64,000 bases of DNA from Arachnia rubra (GTDB lineage: Bacteria > Actinomycetota > Actinomycetes > Propionibacteriales > Propionibacteriaceae): contig NZ_AP024463.1 of the NCBI RefSeq assembly GCF_019973735.1, positions 1,364,001-1,428,000 on the forward strand. Reading direction: 5' to 3'. The notes under the pieces were generated by a model that was given only the letters and a program-made list of their open reading frames with translations, did not search any database and was not told where the DNA came from. A program made the position numbers and the translations under genes. Below are positions 21,701-29,545 of this stretch, one piece after another. Each line of letters begins with the position of its first letter. Position 1 is the stretch's first letter.

Positions 21701-21964
21701 CTCACCCTGACCGAGGCCGATTACGTCTTCGTGCTCGACCCGTGGTGGAATCCCGCGGCCGAGAACCAGGCCGTGGACCGGGCCCATCGCATCGGACAGA
21801 CCCAGGCCGTGAACGTCTACCGCATGGTGGCGGTGGATACCATCGAGGAGAAAGTCGTGGCCCTCCAACAGCGCAAACGTGACCTGTTCACCTCTGTCGT
21901 CGACACGGGGGAGTTCCGCGGCACCGCAATCACCGCCGCGGATATCCGGGGTCTGCTGGAATAG
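18770..21964 (+). CDS. SNF2-family DNA translocase/helicase with SWIM zinc finger (HelZ-like)
   Basis: The 1064-aa protein opens with a SWIM zinc finger (CSCPVAMGCKH, residues about 79-89), followed by a long family-specific region and the SNF2 ATPase core. Walker A is ADDMGLGKT near residue 630, Walker B is DEAQ, and the second lobe ends with DRAHRIGQTQAVNVYR, the classical SNF2 motif VI. Bacterial members are RapA/HelZ-like remodelers that move along duplex DNA and displace proteins. It is predicted leaderless (TAGGGT, eight bases, ATG). The nei gene starts four bases after its stop, so the pair likely form a repair operon. It is intact and has the usual length for SWIM-SNF2 proteins. Confidence 0.9.
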   Translation: MGPNSAAWVTQVSDEAIKVSWGVPTFLRGRAYRDAGHVIKHSVGRNGAIDAVVQGAGGKTYRTFLHHDQRGVSSACSCPVAMGCKHAVAVLLAVRDSESEGTSSWEDLLGGLLPASAAGEGDQEAVELCLEFRLDGPLENLDALVLRPLRMGKRGWVKSQASWGDITSNYRGLDYDPRQREVLLQMAQLVGYHQYSYGNLATIPLSSLGPLGWSLLDQATAAGIPFMAGEGLKEVGVDFDPVRVWLDVTAHGDGARELVISGDLGPVVPGGRRFLIGEPAHGLGELGPGGRLRLHPLAEPLPGAIRNWFNQDLKVTIPAQDADRFQLMYLPFLAQKGLVAPGSWNPEELPQPGLTLQLTHEPGHRLLLSWGFRYTSQTAATSVPFRPRRGDFFRDLPAEHALEAAAAKLAGDFPALLESHREKLLPTAALSHADAARFITETLPLLEASGVAVTQLGEVLEYSRAAEPPVIALSTEDTDDLDWFNLRIQVTVAGQEVPFGPLFRALAAGDDAMLLDDGTWFLLDHPELSRLRQLLAEARELMDSAPGGQIRISPYQAGWWEELTALGVMEGQSRRWLERVQALRDAGVREEPVAVPGGLAATLRPYQERGFAWLVTLWDAGLGGVLADDMGLGKTLQTLALVERARELGQLDQAPVLVVAPASVVGAWAEEAARFAPGLSVAVVRATEARRGTPLADEIAGAHVVVTSYTLLRLEDEAYLGRRWSGLVLDEAQFVKNPRSRTHQLVRRIGSPFTLVITGTPLENTLSDLWSMFSLAAPGLFPRLDEFTESYRTPVERDADMTALARLRSRIRPFMLRRTKREVVAELPEKVEQVMRLELTPEHRRRYDQHLTRERTRVLGMLQDMDRNRVAIFRALTKLRQLALDPRLVDPDLPATASAKITAVVEQIRELAGEGHRALVFSSFTGFLRLVREALEQEGIEYVYLDGRTRDRPARIARFREGNAPVFLISLKAGGFGLTLTEADYVFVLDPWWNPAAENQAVDRAHRIGQTQAVNVYRMVAVDTIEEKVVALQQRKRDLFTSVVDTGEFRGTAITAADIRGLLE

Positions 21965-21968
21965 TGCA

Positions 21969-22793
21969 ATGCCCGAAGGACACGTCATCCACCGTCTCGC
22001 CAGCATCTTCCAGGCGGACTTCGCCGGACACGGCGTCAGCGTCAGCTCTCCGCAGGGAAGGTTCGCCGAAGAGGCGGCCCGGCTGGACGGCTCCACCCTC
22101 ACTGGTGCCGAGGCCGTCGGAAAACACCTCTTCATAGATTTCGACGTCCCGGACCCGCACCGCATCCACATTCACCTGGGACTGATCGGGAAGCTTGGCT
22201 TCACGCCGGTGACCGACCCCGTTGGGCAGGTGCGGCTGCGGATCGTATCCGGCGGGCAGGCAGCCGACCTGCGGGGGCCGCAGTGGTGCCGCCTGGTTAC
22301 GGACGAGCAGTACGAGAAGGTGTTCGCGGACTCAGGTCCCGACCCGCTGCGCACCGACGCCGATCCCTCCCGTGGCCTGGCGAGGATCCAGCGGTCGGGG
22401 AAGTCCATCGCCGCCCTGCTGATGGATCAGCGGGTCGCTGCGGGGGTGGGCAACATCTTCCGCGCCGAGGTGCTGTTCCGGCATGGAATCGATCCGATGA
22501 CACCGGGACGGGACATCGACGAGGCCACCTGGCGTATGCTGTGGGATGACCTGGTGGGCCTGATGGCCGTCGCCCTCGAACGCGGCCGCATCGACACCGT
22601 CGCCCCAGAGCATGGTCCCGAGGCCCAGGACAGGCCCCCGAGAGTGGACGCCCACGGCGGCGAGGTCTACGTGTACCGGCGTGCCGGACAGCCATGCCTG
22701 GTGTGTGGCACGCAGGTAAGCACCATGATGCTGGAGGGACGCAACCTCTACTGGTGCTCAAGGTGCCAGCAATCACACGCTGCTTCCGACTAG
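21969..22793 (+). CDS. nei: DNA glycosylase/AP lyase, Fpg/Nei family (Nei1-like)
   Basis: The 274-aa enzyme excises oxidised bases and nicks the abasic site. Pro2-Glu3 of MPEGHVIHRLA are the Schiff-base and catalytic residues; QRVAAGVGNIFRAE is the helix-two-turn-helix, and the C-terminal zinc finger has CLVC and CSRC pairs. SVSSPQGRFA at residues 23-32 is the pattern I recall from mycobacterial Nei1, so this is probably its orthologue. The start is fixed by the MPEG N-terminus. It lies four bases after the SNF2 helicase gene, suggesting translational coupling and a shared role in base-excision repair. Its TAG stop is also part of the next gene's predicted -10 element. Confidence 0.93.
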   Translation: MPEGHVIHRLASIFQADFAGHGVSVSSPQGRFAEEAARLDGSTLTGAEAVGKHLFIDFDVPDPHRIHIHLGLIGKLGFTPVTDPVGQVRLRIVSGGQAADLRGPQWCRLVTDEQYEKVFADSGPDPLRTDADPSRGLARIQRSGKSIAALLMDQRVAAGVGNIFRAEVLFRHGIDPMTPGRDIDEATWRMLWDDLVGLMAVALERGRIDTVAPEHGPEAQDRPPRVDAHGGEVYVYRRAGQPCLVCGTQVSTMMLEGRNLYWCSRCQQSHAASD

Positions 22794-22796
22794 TCT
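22791..22796 (+). promoter_or_regulatory. Leaderless -10 element of the beta-phosphoglucomutase gene
   Basis: TAGTCT lies exactly seven bases before the ATG at 22804, and no Shine-Dalgarno is present. Its first three bases are the stop codon of nei, so the glucan-phosphorylase operon may have its own promoter embedded in the end of nei. Confidence 0.5.
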
Positions 22797-22803
22797 GTTC
22801 GCC

Positions 22804-23517
22804 ATGCAGTTCAGCGCCTTCGACGCCTATCTTTTCGATCTCGATGGGGTGATAACTCCAACCGCCGAAGTCCATATGAAGGCCTGGGCCGAGATGTTCA
22901 ACGCCTTCCTGGCCGGTTTTCCCGGCCAGTTGCCATGGACCGACGCCGACTACTTCGCCCATGTGGACGGCAAACCCCGCTACGACGGGGTTCGTGACTT
23001 CCTGTCCTCCCGCGGCATCGAGTTGCCGGAGGGCAGTCCTCAGGATGCCGCGGCCGAGCAGAGCATCTGCGGACTGGGTAACCGCAAGAATGAGACCTTC
23101 AACGAGATCATCCGCCGTGATGGCGTCGCCCCCTATCCCGGGTCAAAGGCACTGATCGAGGCGCTCCAGGCTCGCGGCGCGGGGCTGGCTGTGGTCTCCT
23201 CGTCGCGCAACGCGGTGCCCGTGCTGCGGTCAGCTGGGCTGGCGGACGCTTTCCCGGTGATCGTCGACGGCAACGTCGCAGGCAAGCAGGGCCTGGCTGG
23301 GAAGCCGTCTCCCGACACCTTCCGGTACGCTGCCGGCCTCCTGTGCGTGGAGGAGCCTCGGGCCGTTGTGATCGAGGACGCGCTCTCCGGGGTGGCGGCT
23401 GGGGCCGCTGGCGGTTTCGGTCTCGTCGTTGGTGTCGATCGTGGAGTCGGCGCCGCGGCTCTCCGCCAGGCAGGCGCTGGTCTGGTGGTCTCTGATCTGG
23501 GGGAGTTGGTGGCCTGA
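22804..23517 (+). CDS. pgmB: HAD-superfamily beta-phosphoglucomutase
   Basis: The 237-aa protein has the HAD motif I FDLDGVITPTAEVH, where the two aspartates (residues 10 and 12) are nucleophile and acid/base; motif II is VVSSSRN, the lysine is in GLAGKPSPD, and motif III is VIEDALSGVAAG. The motif and cap match beta-phosphoglucomutases, which convert beta-glucose 1-phosphate to glucose 6-phosphate. The next gene, a GH65 phosphorylase, produces exactly that substrate and its ATG overlaps this stop by one base (TGATG). The pair corresponds to the mycobacterial Rv3400-Rv3401 arrangement as I recall it. The assignment to mutase rather than phosphatase rests mainly on this partnership. Confidence 0.85.
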   Translation: MQFSAFDAYLFDLDGVITPTAEVHMKAWAEMFNAFLAGFPGQLPWTDADYFAHVDGKPRYDGVRDFLSSRGIELPEGSPQDAAAEQSICGLGNRKNETFNEIIRRDGVAPYPGSKALIEALQARGAGLAVVSSSRNAVPVLRSAGLADAFPVIVDGNVAGKQGLAGKPSPDTFRYAAGLLCVEEPRAVVIEDALSGVAAGAAGGFGLVVGVDRGVGAAALRQAGAGLVVSDLGELVA

Positions 23518-26015
23518 TGCGCTGGATTGCCTCTGACCCGTTGAACCGGTTCCGCTTCCCGACCGATCCCTGGCGTCTCGTGGAGGTGGAGCCCGGCCTC
23601 GATGACCTCGGCGTCACAGAGACCCTGTTCTCGATCGGCAACGGCTATCTCGGGATGCGCGGCAACCCGGAGGAAGGACGCAAGTCCTACGCCCATGGCA
23701 CCTTCATCAATGGCTTCCACGAGACCTGGACTATCAGGCACGCCGAGGCGGCCTTCGGGTTCGCCAGCACTGGCCAGACCATCGTGAACGTGCCCGATGC
23801 GAAACTCATCAAGATCTACGTCGACGATGAGCCGCTCACGCTGGGACAGTCCGACCTCGATCACTACGAGCGCGCCCTCGACTTCCGGTCAGGCAGCCTA
23901 ACCCGTGACCTGGTCTGGCGCACCCCTGCAGGCAAGCGGGTACAGCTGCGTTCCCGCCGCATGGTCAGTTTCACCGACCGGCACTTGACGCTGTTCGAGA
24001 TCGAGCTGACCATGCTGGAGGGCGATGCCCCGATCGTCCTCAGCTCCCAGGTGGTTAACCGCCAGGATGGCTTCGACGACTACCGCCAGCCCGGGCAGAA
24101 CGAGGAGGGATTCGACCCGCGCCGCGCGGGCAAGCTCGATGGCCGAGTGCTGCAGCCGCGTAGTCAGTGGCACGACGACCAGCGGATGGCACTCGGATAC
24201 GAGACCACCGATTCCCACATGACGCTGTGCGTGGCGGTTGAACACTCCCTCGAGACCGCGAACGCCTACGAGGTGATCTCCAGGATCGAGGAGGACCAGG
24301 CGAAGCAGGTCTACCGGATTGAGGCGCGTGCCGGGGTGCCGATCGTGATCCGCAAAGCCGTGGCTTATCACACCTCCCGCGGCGTGCCTGTCACAGAGCT
24401 CTTCGACCGGTGCCGCCGCACCCTGGACCGGGTCACCGAACGGGGTTTCGACTCGTTCTTCGAGGCGCAACGCGCCTGGCTCAATCAGTTCTGGACCGAC
24501 TCGGATGTCGAGGTGGGCGGGCAGCCCGCCATCCAGCAGGCCGTCCGCTGGTGCCTGTTCCAGCTGGCCCAGGCCACGGCCCGATCCGATCAGCTCGGGA
24601 TCCCGGCCAAGGGGGTCACGGGGTCGGGGTACGAGGGGCATTACTTCTGGGACACCGAGGTGTACCTGGTGCCCTTCCTGACCTACACCGCCCCGCGAGT
24701 GGCTCGTAACGCCCTGCGGTACCGCGTCAGCCTGCTGCCGAAGGCGAAGGAGCGTGCTCAGATGCTCAGCCAGGAGGGGGCGCTTTTCCCGTGGCGCACC
24801 ATCAACGGTGAGGAGGCTTCTGCCTACTACGCTGCAGGTACCGCCCAGTACCACATCGATGCCGACATCGCGCATGCCTTTGCCAAGTACCGCGACATCA
24901 CAGGGGACACCGACTTCCTGTACCGTGACGGTGCCGCTGTGCTGGTGGAGACGGCGAGGATGTGGGCGGACCTGGGTTTCTGGCGGACAGAGGCCGATGG
25001 GTCGAAACGATTCCACATCCATGGCGTCACCGGTCCCGACGAGTACACGGCCGTGGTGAACAACAACATGTTCACCAACGTGATGGCGCGGGCGAACCTC
25101 AGGCTCGCAGCCGAACTGATGCAGGAGCTGGAGGAGAGCGACCCGTCCTGTTGGGAGCGGCTGGTGCAGACCCTGGACGTGGTGCCGGAGGAGATAGAGG
25201 AGTGGAAGGCCTGCGCTGAGGGCATGCTCATCCCCTTCGACGAGACCTTCGGCATCCACCCCCAGGATGAGAAGTTCCTGTTCAGCGAACTCTGGGACCT
25301 GGAGAACACTCCGGCGGACAAGTTCCCGTTGCTGCTGCACTTCCATCCGCTGGTCATCTACCGGTTCCAGGTGCTGAAACAGGCTGATGTGGTGCTGGCA
25401 CTGTTCCTGCAGGGGGACCAGTTCACCCTGGCGCAGAAACGCGCCGACTTCGAGTACTACGACCCCATCACCACGGGGGACTCCACCCTGTCAGGGGTGG
25501 TGCAGTCTGTGATCGCGGCAGAGGTCGGCTACCAGGACATGGCCATGCAGTATTTCCTCACCGGGCTCTATGTGGATCTGGCGGACCTGCACGCCAATTC
25601 CAGGGACGGGGTGCATATCGCCTCGACCGGGGGAGTGTGGAATGCCTTGGTCTTCGGGTTCGGCGGGCTGCGTGACTACCACGGCGACATCAGTTTTGAC
25701 CCGCGCCTGCCCAAAGACTGGGAGTACCTGAGGTTTCCCCTCCAGATCCGTGGCTCCCGTCTGCGGGTGATGCTGGAGCGCGACGCCATCTTCTTTGAGG
25801 TCGAGACCGGCGGGCCGGTGGAGGTCAGCGTGCGTGGGCAGCGTTTTGTGATCAAACCTGGAGCACAGACCCGGGTTCCGCTGGAACACCAGGGTGAGGA
25901 GCTGCCCTCCCTGAAGGGGCGCCACCCGGTGACGGGGGTGCGGCGCGGCGACGGCTCCGTTATCACGGCGAACGTGCCCGAGGCTCATGACCAGGACCCG
26001 GTGGCGGCTGACTGA
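23517..26015 (+). CDS. GH65 disaccharide phosphorylase (maltose/trehalose/kojibiose type)
   Basis: The 832-aa enzyme is a glycoside hydrolase family 65 member. It has an N-terminal beta-sandwich (SIGNGYLGMRGNPEE), the (alpha/alpha)6 barrel with GHYFWDTEVYLVPFL, and the general acid Glu509 in HGVTGPDEYTAVV; the segment STLSGVVQSVIAAEVGY lies where the phosphate site is found. These enzymes split an alpha-glucoside with inorganic phosphate, inverting to beta-glucose 1-phosphate, which the overlapping upstream beta-phosphoglucomutase then uses. The exact disaccharide cannot be read from the motifs. The N-terminus (MRWIASDPLNRFRF) fits the actinobacterial subgroup. It is intact and cytoplasmic. 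Confidence 0.92.
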   Translation: MRWIASDPLNRFRFPTDPWRLVEVEPGLDDLGVTETLFSIGNGYLGMRGNPEEGRKSYAHGTFINGFHETWTIRHAEAAFGFASTGQTIVNVPDAKLIKIYVDDEPLTLGQSDLDHYERALDFRSGSLTRDLVWRTPAGKRVQLRSRRMVSFTDRHLTLFEIELTMLEGDAPIVLSSQVVNRQDGFDDYRQPGQNEEGFDPRRAGKLDGRVLQPRSQWHDDQRMALGYETTDSHMTLCVAVEHSLETANAYEVISRIEEDQAKQVYRIEARAGVPIVIRKAVAYHTSRGVPVTELFDRCRRTLDRVTERGFDSFFEAQRAWLNQFWTDSDVEVGGQPAIQQAVRWCLFQLAQATARSDQLGIPAKGVTGSGYEGHYFWDTEVYLVPFLTYTAPRVARNALRYRVSLLPKAKERAQMLSQEGALFPWRTINGEEASAYYAAGTAQYHIDADIAHAFAKYRDITGDTDFLYRDGAAVLVETARMWADLGFWRTEADGSKRFHIHGVTGPDEYTAVVNNNMFTNVMARANLRLAAELMQELEESDPSCWERLVQTLDVVPEEIEEWKACAEGMLIPFDETFGIHPQDEKFLFSELWDLENTPADKFPLLLHFHPLVIYRFQVLKQADVVLALFLQGDQFTLAQKRADFEYYDPITTGDSTLSGVVQSVIAAEVGYQDMAMQYFLTGLYVDLADLHANSRDGVHIASTGGVWNALVFGFGGLRDYHGDISFDPRLPKDWEYLRFPLQIRGSRLRVMLERDAIFFEVETGGPVEVSVRGQRFVIKPGAQTRVPLEHQGEELPSLKGRHPVTGVRRGDGSVITANVPEAHDQDPVAAD

Positions 26016-26023
26016 GTGCCCCG

Positions 26024-27166
26024 ATGATCGAGATCCCCGTCAGCCGTGGCACAGTCCGGGTGGAGGTGTCTGGGGGATTCATGCCGGTGCCCTCCGCAGA
26101 ACCTGGCCGCTGGCTGTTCCAGTCCGGTGACACCGCTGCGGAGGTGCGGTACCGGCCTGGGGAGAACGAGGCCCTGGAGTTCGCATTCCAGAACGGCGGC
26201 TCTACCGAGGTCAGGGTGCCGGGTTTCCGGTTCGTGGTTGGCGACTGCGTGGTTGGCTGGCTCTCCGGGACTGCGGGGAGGATGCTGCTGGATGGCGCGG
26301 CCTGGGTGATGCTGAGCGGTTGGTGTGCCGATGGCGGCAACGGGCCGGAGGGAAGGATCGCCCGGGTCTTCGGCGAAGGGACCGGGCTGGCTCCCGGTAA
26401 AAGGCTCTGGTCGCGGTGGCGGCTGTATCCAGATGAGGCAGTGCCGCCCCTACCCGCCTGGCTGCCCGCGGAACGCTACCTGCCGCTGGGGGAGGCCGTG
26501 GAGGTCCCCGACCCGGACGTCGCATGCACAGGACAGGAACTCAGCGTGGAGACCACGATGGATGGCAGCCTGGTGCGTGGTCCCGCCGGCTGCCATGAGC
26601 TGGTGGTCCATGGTCCCGCTGGGGTCAGTGGCCTGCAGGTTGGCTGGCACCTGCCCATGGAACAGCTGGTCACACAGGCCCTGGAACGGCTGGGTGAGGA
26701 TCCTGGTCTTGAGGCGTGGCTGCTCGTCTGGTTGCTTTCCCAGCCGGGCCTGGATGAGCGGGAGCAGCTTCTGGACCGGCTTGACCTGGCTTTGGGGGAC
26801 TGCCTGGAGTTCCCCGGCCTGTGGGGCGTCATGGCGGGGTTGCGTGCCATCCAGGTCACCGACCTTCCCGTGCAGGACGAGGTAGAGGCCGCCGCGCGCG
26901 GTTTCAACGTCGAGGAGGCCCTGGTGATGCGCACGACGATCGACGGTGCCGCGCTGACCTCTCACCCCAGCTCTGCCCACACCGGCTTCACCGCACGCGA
27001 GGTGGTGCTGACCCGGGTCCAGCTCGCAGGGCACCCTGAATCACCGCTTCATCAGGAACTGGCCGAGGGCCTGCGGGTCGCTGAGGCGCGGCTGTGCTGC
27101 GAACTGTCAACCGCCCCCGATCCTGCTGCTATCGCGTGGTTGTTGTTGGGTTCGTCGCTAGGCTGA
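26024..27166 (+). CDS. Unrecognised 380-aa protein in the glucan-phosphorylase operon
   Basis: I do not recognise a family. The gene starts eight bases after the GH65 stop and ends six bases before the next gene, so it belongs to the same transcript. The first 190 residues look rich in beta strands, with many Gly, Val and Trp (GRWLFQSGDTAAEVRYRP, WVMLSGWCADG), somewhat like a carbohydrate-binding sandwich. The remainder is predicted mainly helical (LEAWLLVWLLSQPGLDEREQ). There is no signal peptide, membrane segment or evident catalytic motif. Codon use and GC match the neighbours, so the gene is probably real and native. A role in handling the disaccharide or regulating the phosphorylase is only a guess. 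Confidence 0.75.
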   Translation: MIEIPVSRGTVRVEVSGGFMPVPSAEPGRWLFQSGDTAAEVRYRPGENEALEFAFQNGGSTEVRVPGFRFVVGDCVVGWLSGTAGRMLLDGAAWVMLSGWCADGGNGPEGRIARVFGEGTGLAPGKRLWSRWRLYPDEAVPPLPAWLPAERYLPLGEAVEVPDPDVACTGQELSVETTMDGSLVRGPAGCHELVVHGPAGVSGLQVGWHLPMEQLVTQALERLGEDPGLEAWLLVWLLSQPGLDEREQLLDRLDLALGDCLEFPGLWGVMAGLRAIQVTDLPVQDEVEAAARGFNVEEALVMRTTIDGAALTSHPSSAHTGFTAREVVLTRVQLAGHPESPLHQELAEGLRVAEARLCCELSTAPDPAAIAWLLLGSSLG

Positions 27167-27172
27167 GTGGTC

Positions 27173-27913
27173 ATGGAGACAACACGAAAGACCGATCCGC
27201 CTGTCCGCGTAGCATGGCAGGTCCTGGGAGCCACCCTGGTGCTCCTGTTGGCCACGGTCGTCTTCGTAATGGCGGTCTCCGGGAGTTTCCGTAACTATCT
27301 TCAGGACTGGCTTGGCCCCTGGCTGCTGGCAGCTGCTGTCGCCATGGGCGCTTTGGCGCTCTGGACGCTGCTCGACGCCACAGACAAGGTAGCGGGGCTG
27401 AGGGGAGACAGTCACGGGCACGGTTCCCCGCGGGTGGCATTGCTGCTGCTGGTGCCCACGCTGCTGTTCGCCGTCTCGGCCCCGGCGTCACTCGGCGCCA
27501 GTGCGGCTGGTGCCGCTCCGGCCAAAACGAAGCCGACGACGTCGAACACCGTGGAATTCCCGCCGCTGCCCGCTGATTCCGTGACCGAGATGTCCGTGCA
27601 GGACTTCGAGGACCGCTACGCGTTCGGTGATCCTACGCTGCTGGCCGGGCGGCCAGTTCGGCTGCTGGGCTTCGTAGCCAGGCAGGCGGACCTGGCGGCG
27701 GGGCAGTGGAGTGTGAACCGGTTCCGTATCTACTGCTGTGTGGCGGATGCCACCCTGTTCACCGTCCCCGTCGAAGGCGCCGACAGACCTGAGGGCGACA
27801 ACGCCTGGGTTGAGGTTGAGGGAGTGGTGGACCTCGACGCCAGCGGAGAGCATCCTGTGCTCACGGCCTCCAGCGTGAGAGTGGTCCAGCAGCCGGAGGA
27901 CCCCTACCTGTGA
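27173..27913 (+). CDS. TIGR03943-type membrane protein, partner of the downstream permease
   Basis: The 246-aa protein has two N-terminal transmembrane helices (about residues 13-34 and 45-66), a short His/Gly-rich loop (SHGHGSP), a third helix, and an extracellular C-terminal domain containing FRIYCCVADATLF. This is the layout of the TIGR03943 family (YcgQ-like), almost always encoded beside a DUF318/ArsP-like permease, as here; the two overlap in a GTGA. The molecular function is unknown; the CC and His motifs make metal or thiol handling plausible. I chose the ATG at 27173; a GTG two codons earlier is equally possible. It follows the unknown phosphorylase-operon gene with no clear terminator. 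Confidence 0.8.
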   Translation: METTRKTDPPVRVAWQVLGATLVLLLATVVFVMAVSGSFRNYLQDWLGPWLLAAAVAMGALALWTLLDATDKVAGLRGDSHGHGSPRVALLLLVPTLLFAVSAPASLGASAAGAAPAKTKPTTSNTVEFPPLPADSVTEMSVQDFEDRYAFGDPTLLAGRPVRLLGFVARQADLAAGQWSVNRFRIYCCVADATLFTVPVEGADRPEGDNAWVEVEGVVDLDASGEHPVLTASSVRVVQQPEDPYL

Positions 27914-28890
27914 GAAGCAGCTTCATCCGCGTCTGGGCGCTGCCCTTCGCCGGGGTCGCCCTGACCGTCGCGCTCATCTACCTGACTGTCTCCCGGGGCC
28001 CACTGCTGCGGCTCCAGGGCAGCGCAGCGACCTGGGGAACGCTCACCATGGGGATCGTCGTGCAAGCTCTGCCGTTCCTCGTGCTCGGGGTGCTCGTGTC
28101 GGGCGCGATTGCCGCCTTCGTGCCGAAGGACGTGCTGTCCCGGATTACCCCCAAGTCCCCGTTGCTGGCGGTGCCGGCCGCGAGCGTCGCGGGCATGGTG
28201 CTGCCGGGCTGTGAATGTGCCTCGGTGCCAGTGTCGCAGTCACTGATGCGGCGAGGGCTCCCGCAGGCTGCTGCGCTGGCCTTCCTACTGGCCGCCCCCG
28301 CCGTCAATCCGGTGGTGCTCGTCGCAACGGCCGTGGCCTTCGCTGGCAGCACCCCCATGATGGTGTGGGCGCGGCTGATCGCCTCTCTGGTCGCGGTCAT
28401 CGCGGTGTGCTGGCTGTGGACTGGCGTGGGCAAGGCCGAATGGATGAAGCCTCAGGACGGGCATGACCACACTCATCAGTCCAAAGCAGCTGTTTTCCGT
28501 GAGACCGCGATGCACGACCTGCTGCAGGCGGGCGGTTTCCTGGTGATCGGGGCGGCTGTGGCGGCGTTCATGAAGGTGGCGGTGCCCGCCGGCTTCCTCG
28601 CCCTCCTGACTGAGAACCTGTGGCTCGGGATCGCGGTCATGGCTTTGCTGGCGGTGCTGCTCTCGCTGTGCTCCGAGGCAGATGCCTTCGTCGCAGCCTC
28701 CCTGCCGGGGGTTTCCCCGACAGCTCAGCTCGTGTTCCTGGTGGTTGGGCCCATGGTGGACGTGAAGCTGTTCGCCATGCAATCCGGTGCCTTTGGGGCG
28801 AGGTTTGCCGTCCGCTTCATGCCGTTGACGCTGCTGGTGTGTGTCTGGTCGGCTGCCGTGGTCGGGGCCGTCATGTTCGGCACCTTCTAG
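27910..28890 (+). CDS. ArsP-like (DUF318) permease
   Basis: This 326-aa polytopic membrane protein has about eight predicted helices in two halves separated by a hydrophilic loop with HDHTHQ. It shows the family motif GCECASVPVSQSLMRRG near residue 98, AFLLAAPAVNPVVL after it, and LCSEADAFVAASLPG in the second half. DUF318/ArsP_1 permeases include an organoarsenical exporter, but most partners of TIGR03943 proteins have no proven substrate; the CEC motif suggests a soft metal or thiol ligand. It starts at a GTG overlapping the previous stop by four bases. Its TAG stop overlaps the stop codon of a converging gene. Confidence 0.85.
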   Translation: MRSSFIRVWALPFAGVALTVALIYLTVSRGPLLRLQGSAATWGTLTMGIVVQALPFLVLGVLVSGAIAAFVPKDVLSRITPKSPLLAVPAASVAGMVLPGCECASVPVSQSLMRRGLPQAAALAFLLAAPAVNPVVLVATAVAFAGSTPMMVWARLIASLVAVIAVCWLWTGVGKAEWMKPQDGHDHTHQSKAAVFRETAMHDLLQAGGFLVIGAAVAAFMKVAVPAGFLALLTENLWLGIAVMALLAVLLSLCSEADAFVAASLPGVSPTAQLVFLVVGPMVDVKLFAMQSGAFGARFAVRFMPLTLLVCVWSAAVVGAVMFGTF

Positions 28891-29234
28891 GATTTCTCCC
28901 TGATCCAGGCTATGAGGTTGGCGGTGGCGTCACCGGTGCGTTCAGCCATGGTGTGGCCCTGACCCCAGACTGTGGCGAAGTCTGGTGTGACAACGGCCAG
29001 GAAGTTGTCCAGCGACGTGGTGATCGAGCGACCAACATGGCCAGCTCTACCTGCCGCATAGCTCCCCTCGGCGCTCTGCTCTAAAATCAGCGTGGCACCG
29101 TCCGGGTCGGTCAGGGTGATGTCGTTGAGCGTGACCGCGTTGTAACGCAGGTAGCGCACGGCAACTTTGAGATCGGTCATGCCCCAGAGCGCGTTCCCGG
29201 TGTAGGCATCAGTGTTCGAGTCTTTGCCGCGCAA
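28887..29234 (-). CDS. Hypothetical small protein, possibly 5'-truncated
   Basis: The frame gives up to 115 aa from a TTG, or 97 aa from an internal ATG (MTDLKVAVRYLRYNAVTL). Neither start has a good Shine-Dalgarno. The frame stays open upstream to a TAG near 29290 without an ATG or GTG, and the extra residues (GSHLRALRGKDSNTDAYTGN) read like protein. This suggests loss of the original 5' end. I recognise no domain; the C-terminal half (TMAERTGDATANLIAWIREKS, shown without its first residues) is predicted helical. Its stop codon is interleaved with that of the converging permease. The gene next to an AT-rich patch may be a remnant. Confidence 0.5.
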   Translation of the reverse strand: MRGKDSNTDAYTGNALWGMTDLKVAVRYLRYNAVTLNDITLTDPDGATLILEQSAEGSYAAGRAGHVGRSITTSLDNFLAVVTPDFATVWGQGHTMAERTGDATANLIAWIREKS

Positions 29235-29545
29235 AGCACGTAGATGAGATCCGATGCTCCAGGGACCCCCTGCCGACTGTCGTGGAGACTAGGGAGTAAT
29301 CATACGGGGCTGCCGGTGTTGCAAAACTACTTACCAGGGTGGGTACGGCCTGTAGTCTTGAATAAATTCGTGAATTTGATCTGGTTAGCCAGTGGATCTG
29401 GTATCAGAGTATCGTAGTTATCGTTGGCAGAATTTTAATTTATCCATTGTCCAATCAAATTAGCTGAGTGGAAACCCTTAATTCTGGGCCAAGAGATTTA
29501 AGATACCGGAATAATAGAGAGCGCCTAGGGGGAGTGAAGGCTGGT
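29235..29545. other. AT-rich intergenic patch upstream of the excalibur protein
   Basis: From about 29320 to 29520 base composition falls to roughly 40 percent GC by eye, far below the surroundings. It holds a perfect inverted repeat AAATTC-GT-GAATTT at 29364-29377 and two direct copies of GATCTGGT at 29378-29385 and 29395-29402. No open frame of note is present. The patch probably holds the excalibur gene promoter and an operator, and may mark an old insertion junction. Confidence 0.45.

Noticed and set aside
23898..25346. Minus-strand open frame of 482 codons over the GH65 gene
   Set aside because: Antisense shadow; the GH65 frame is unambiguous.
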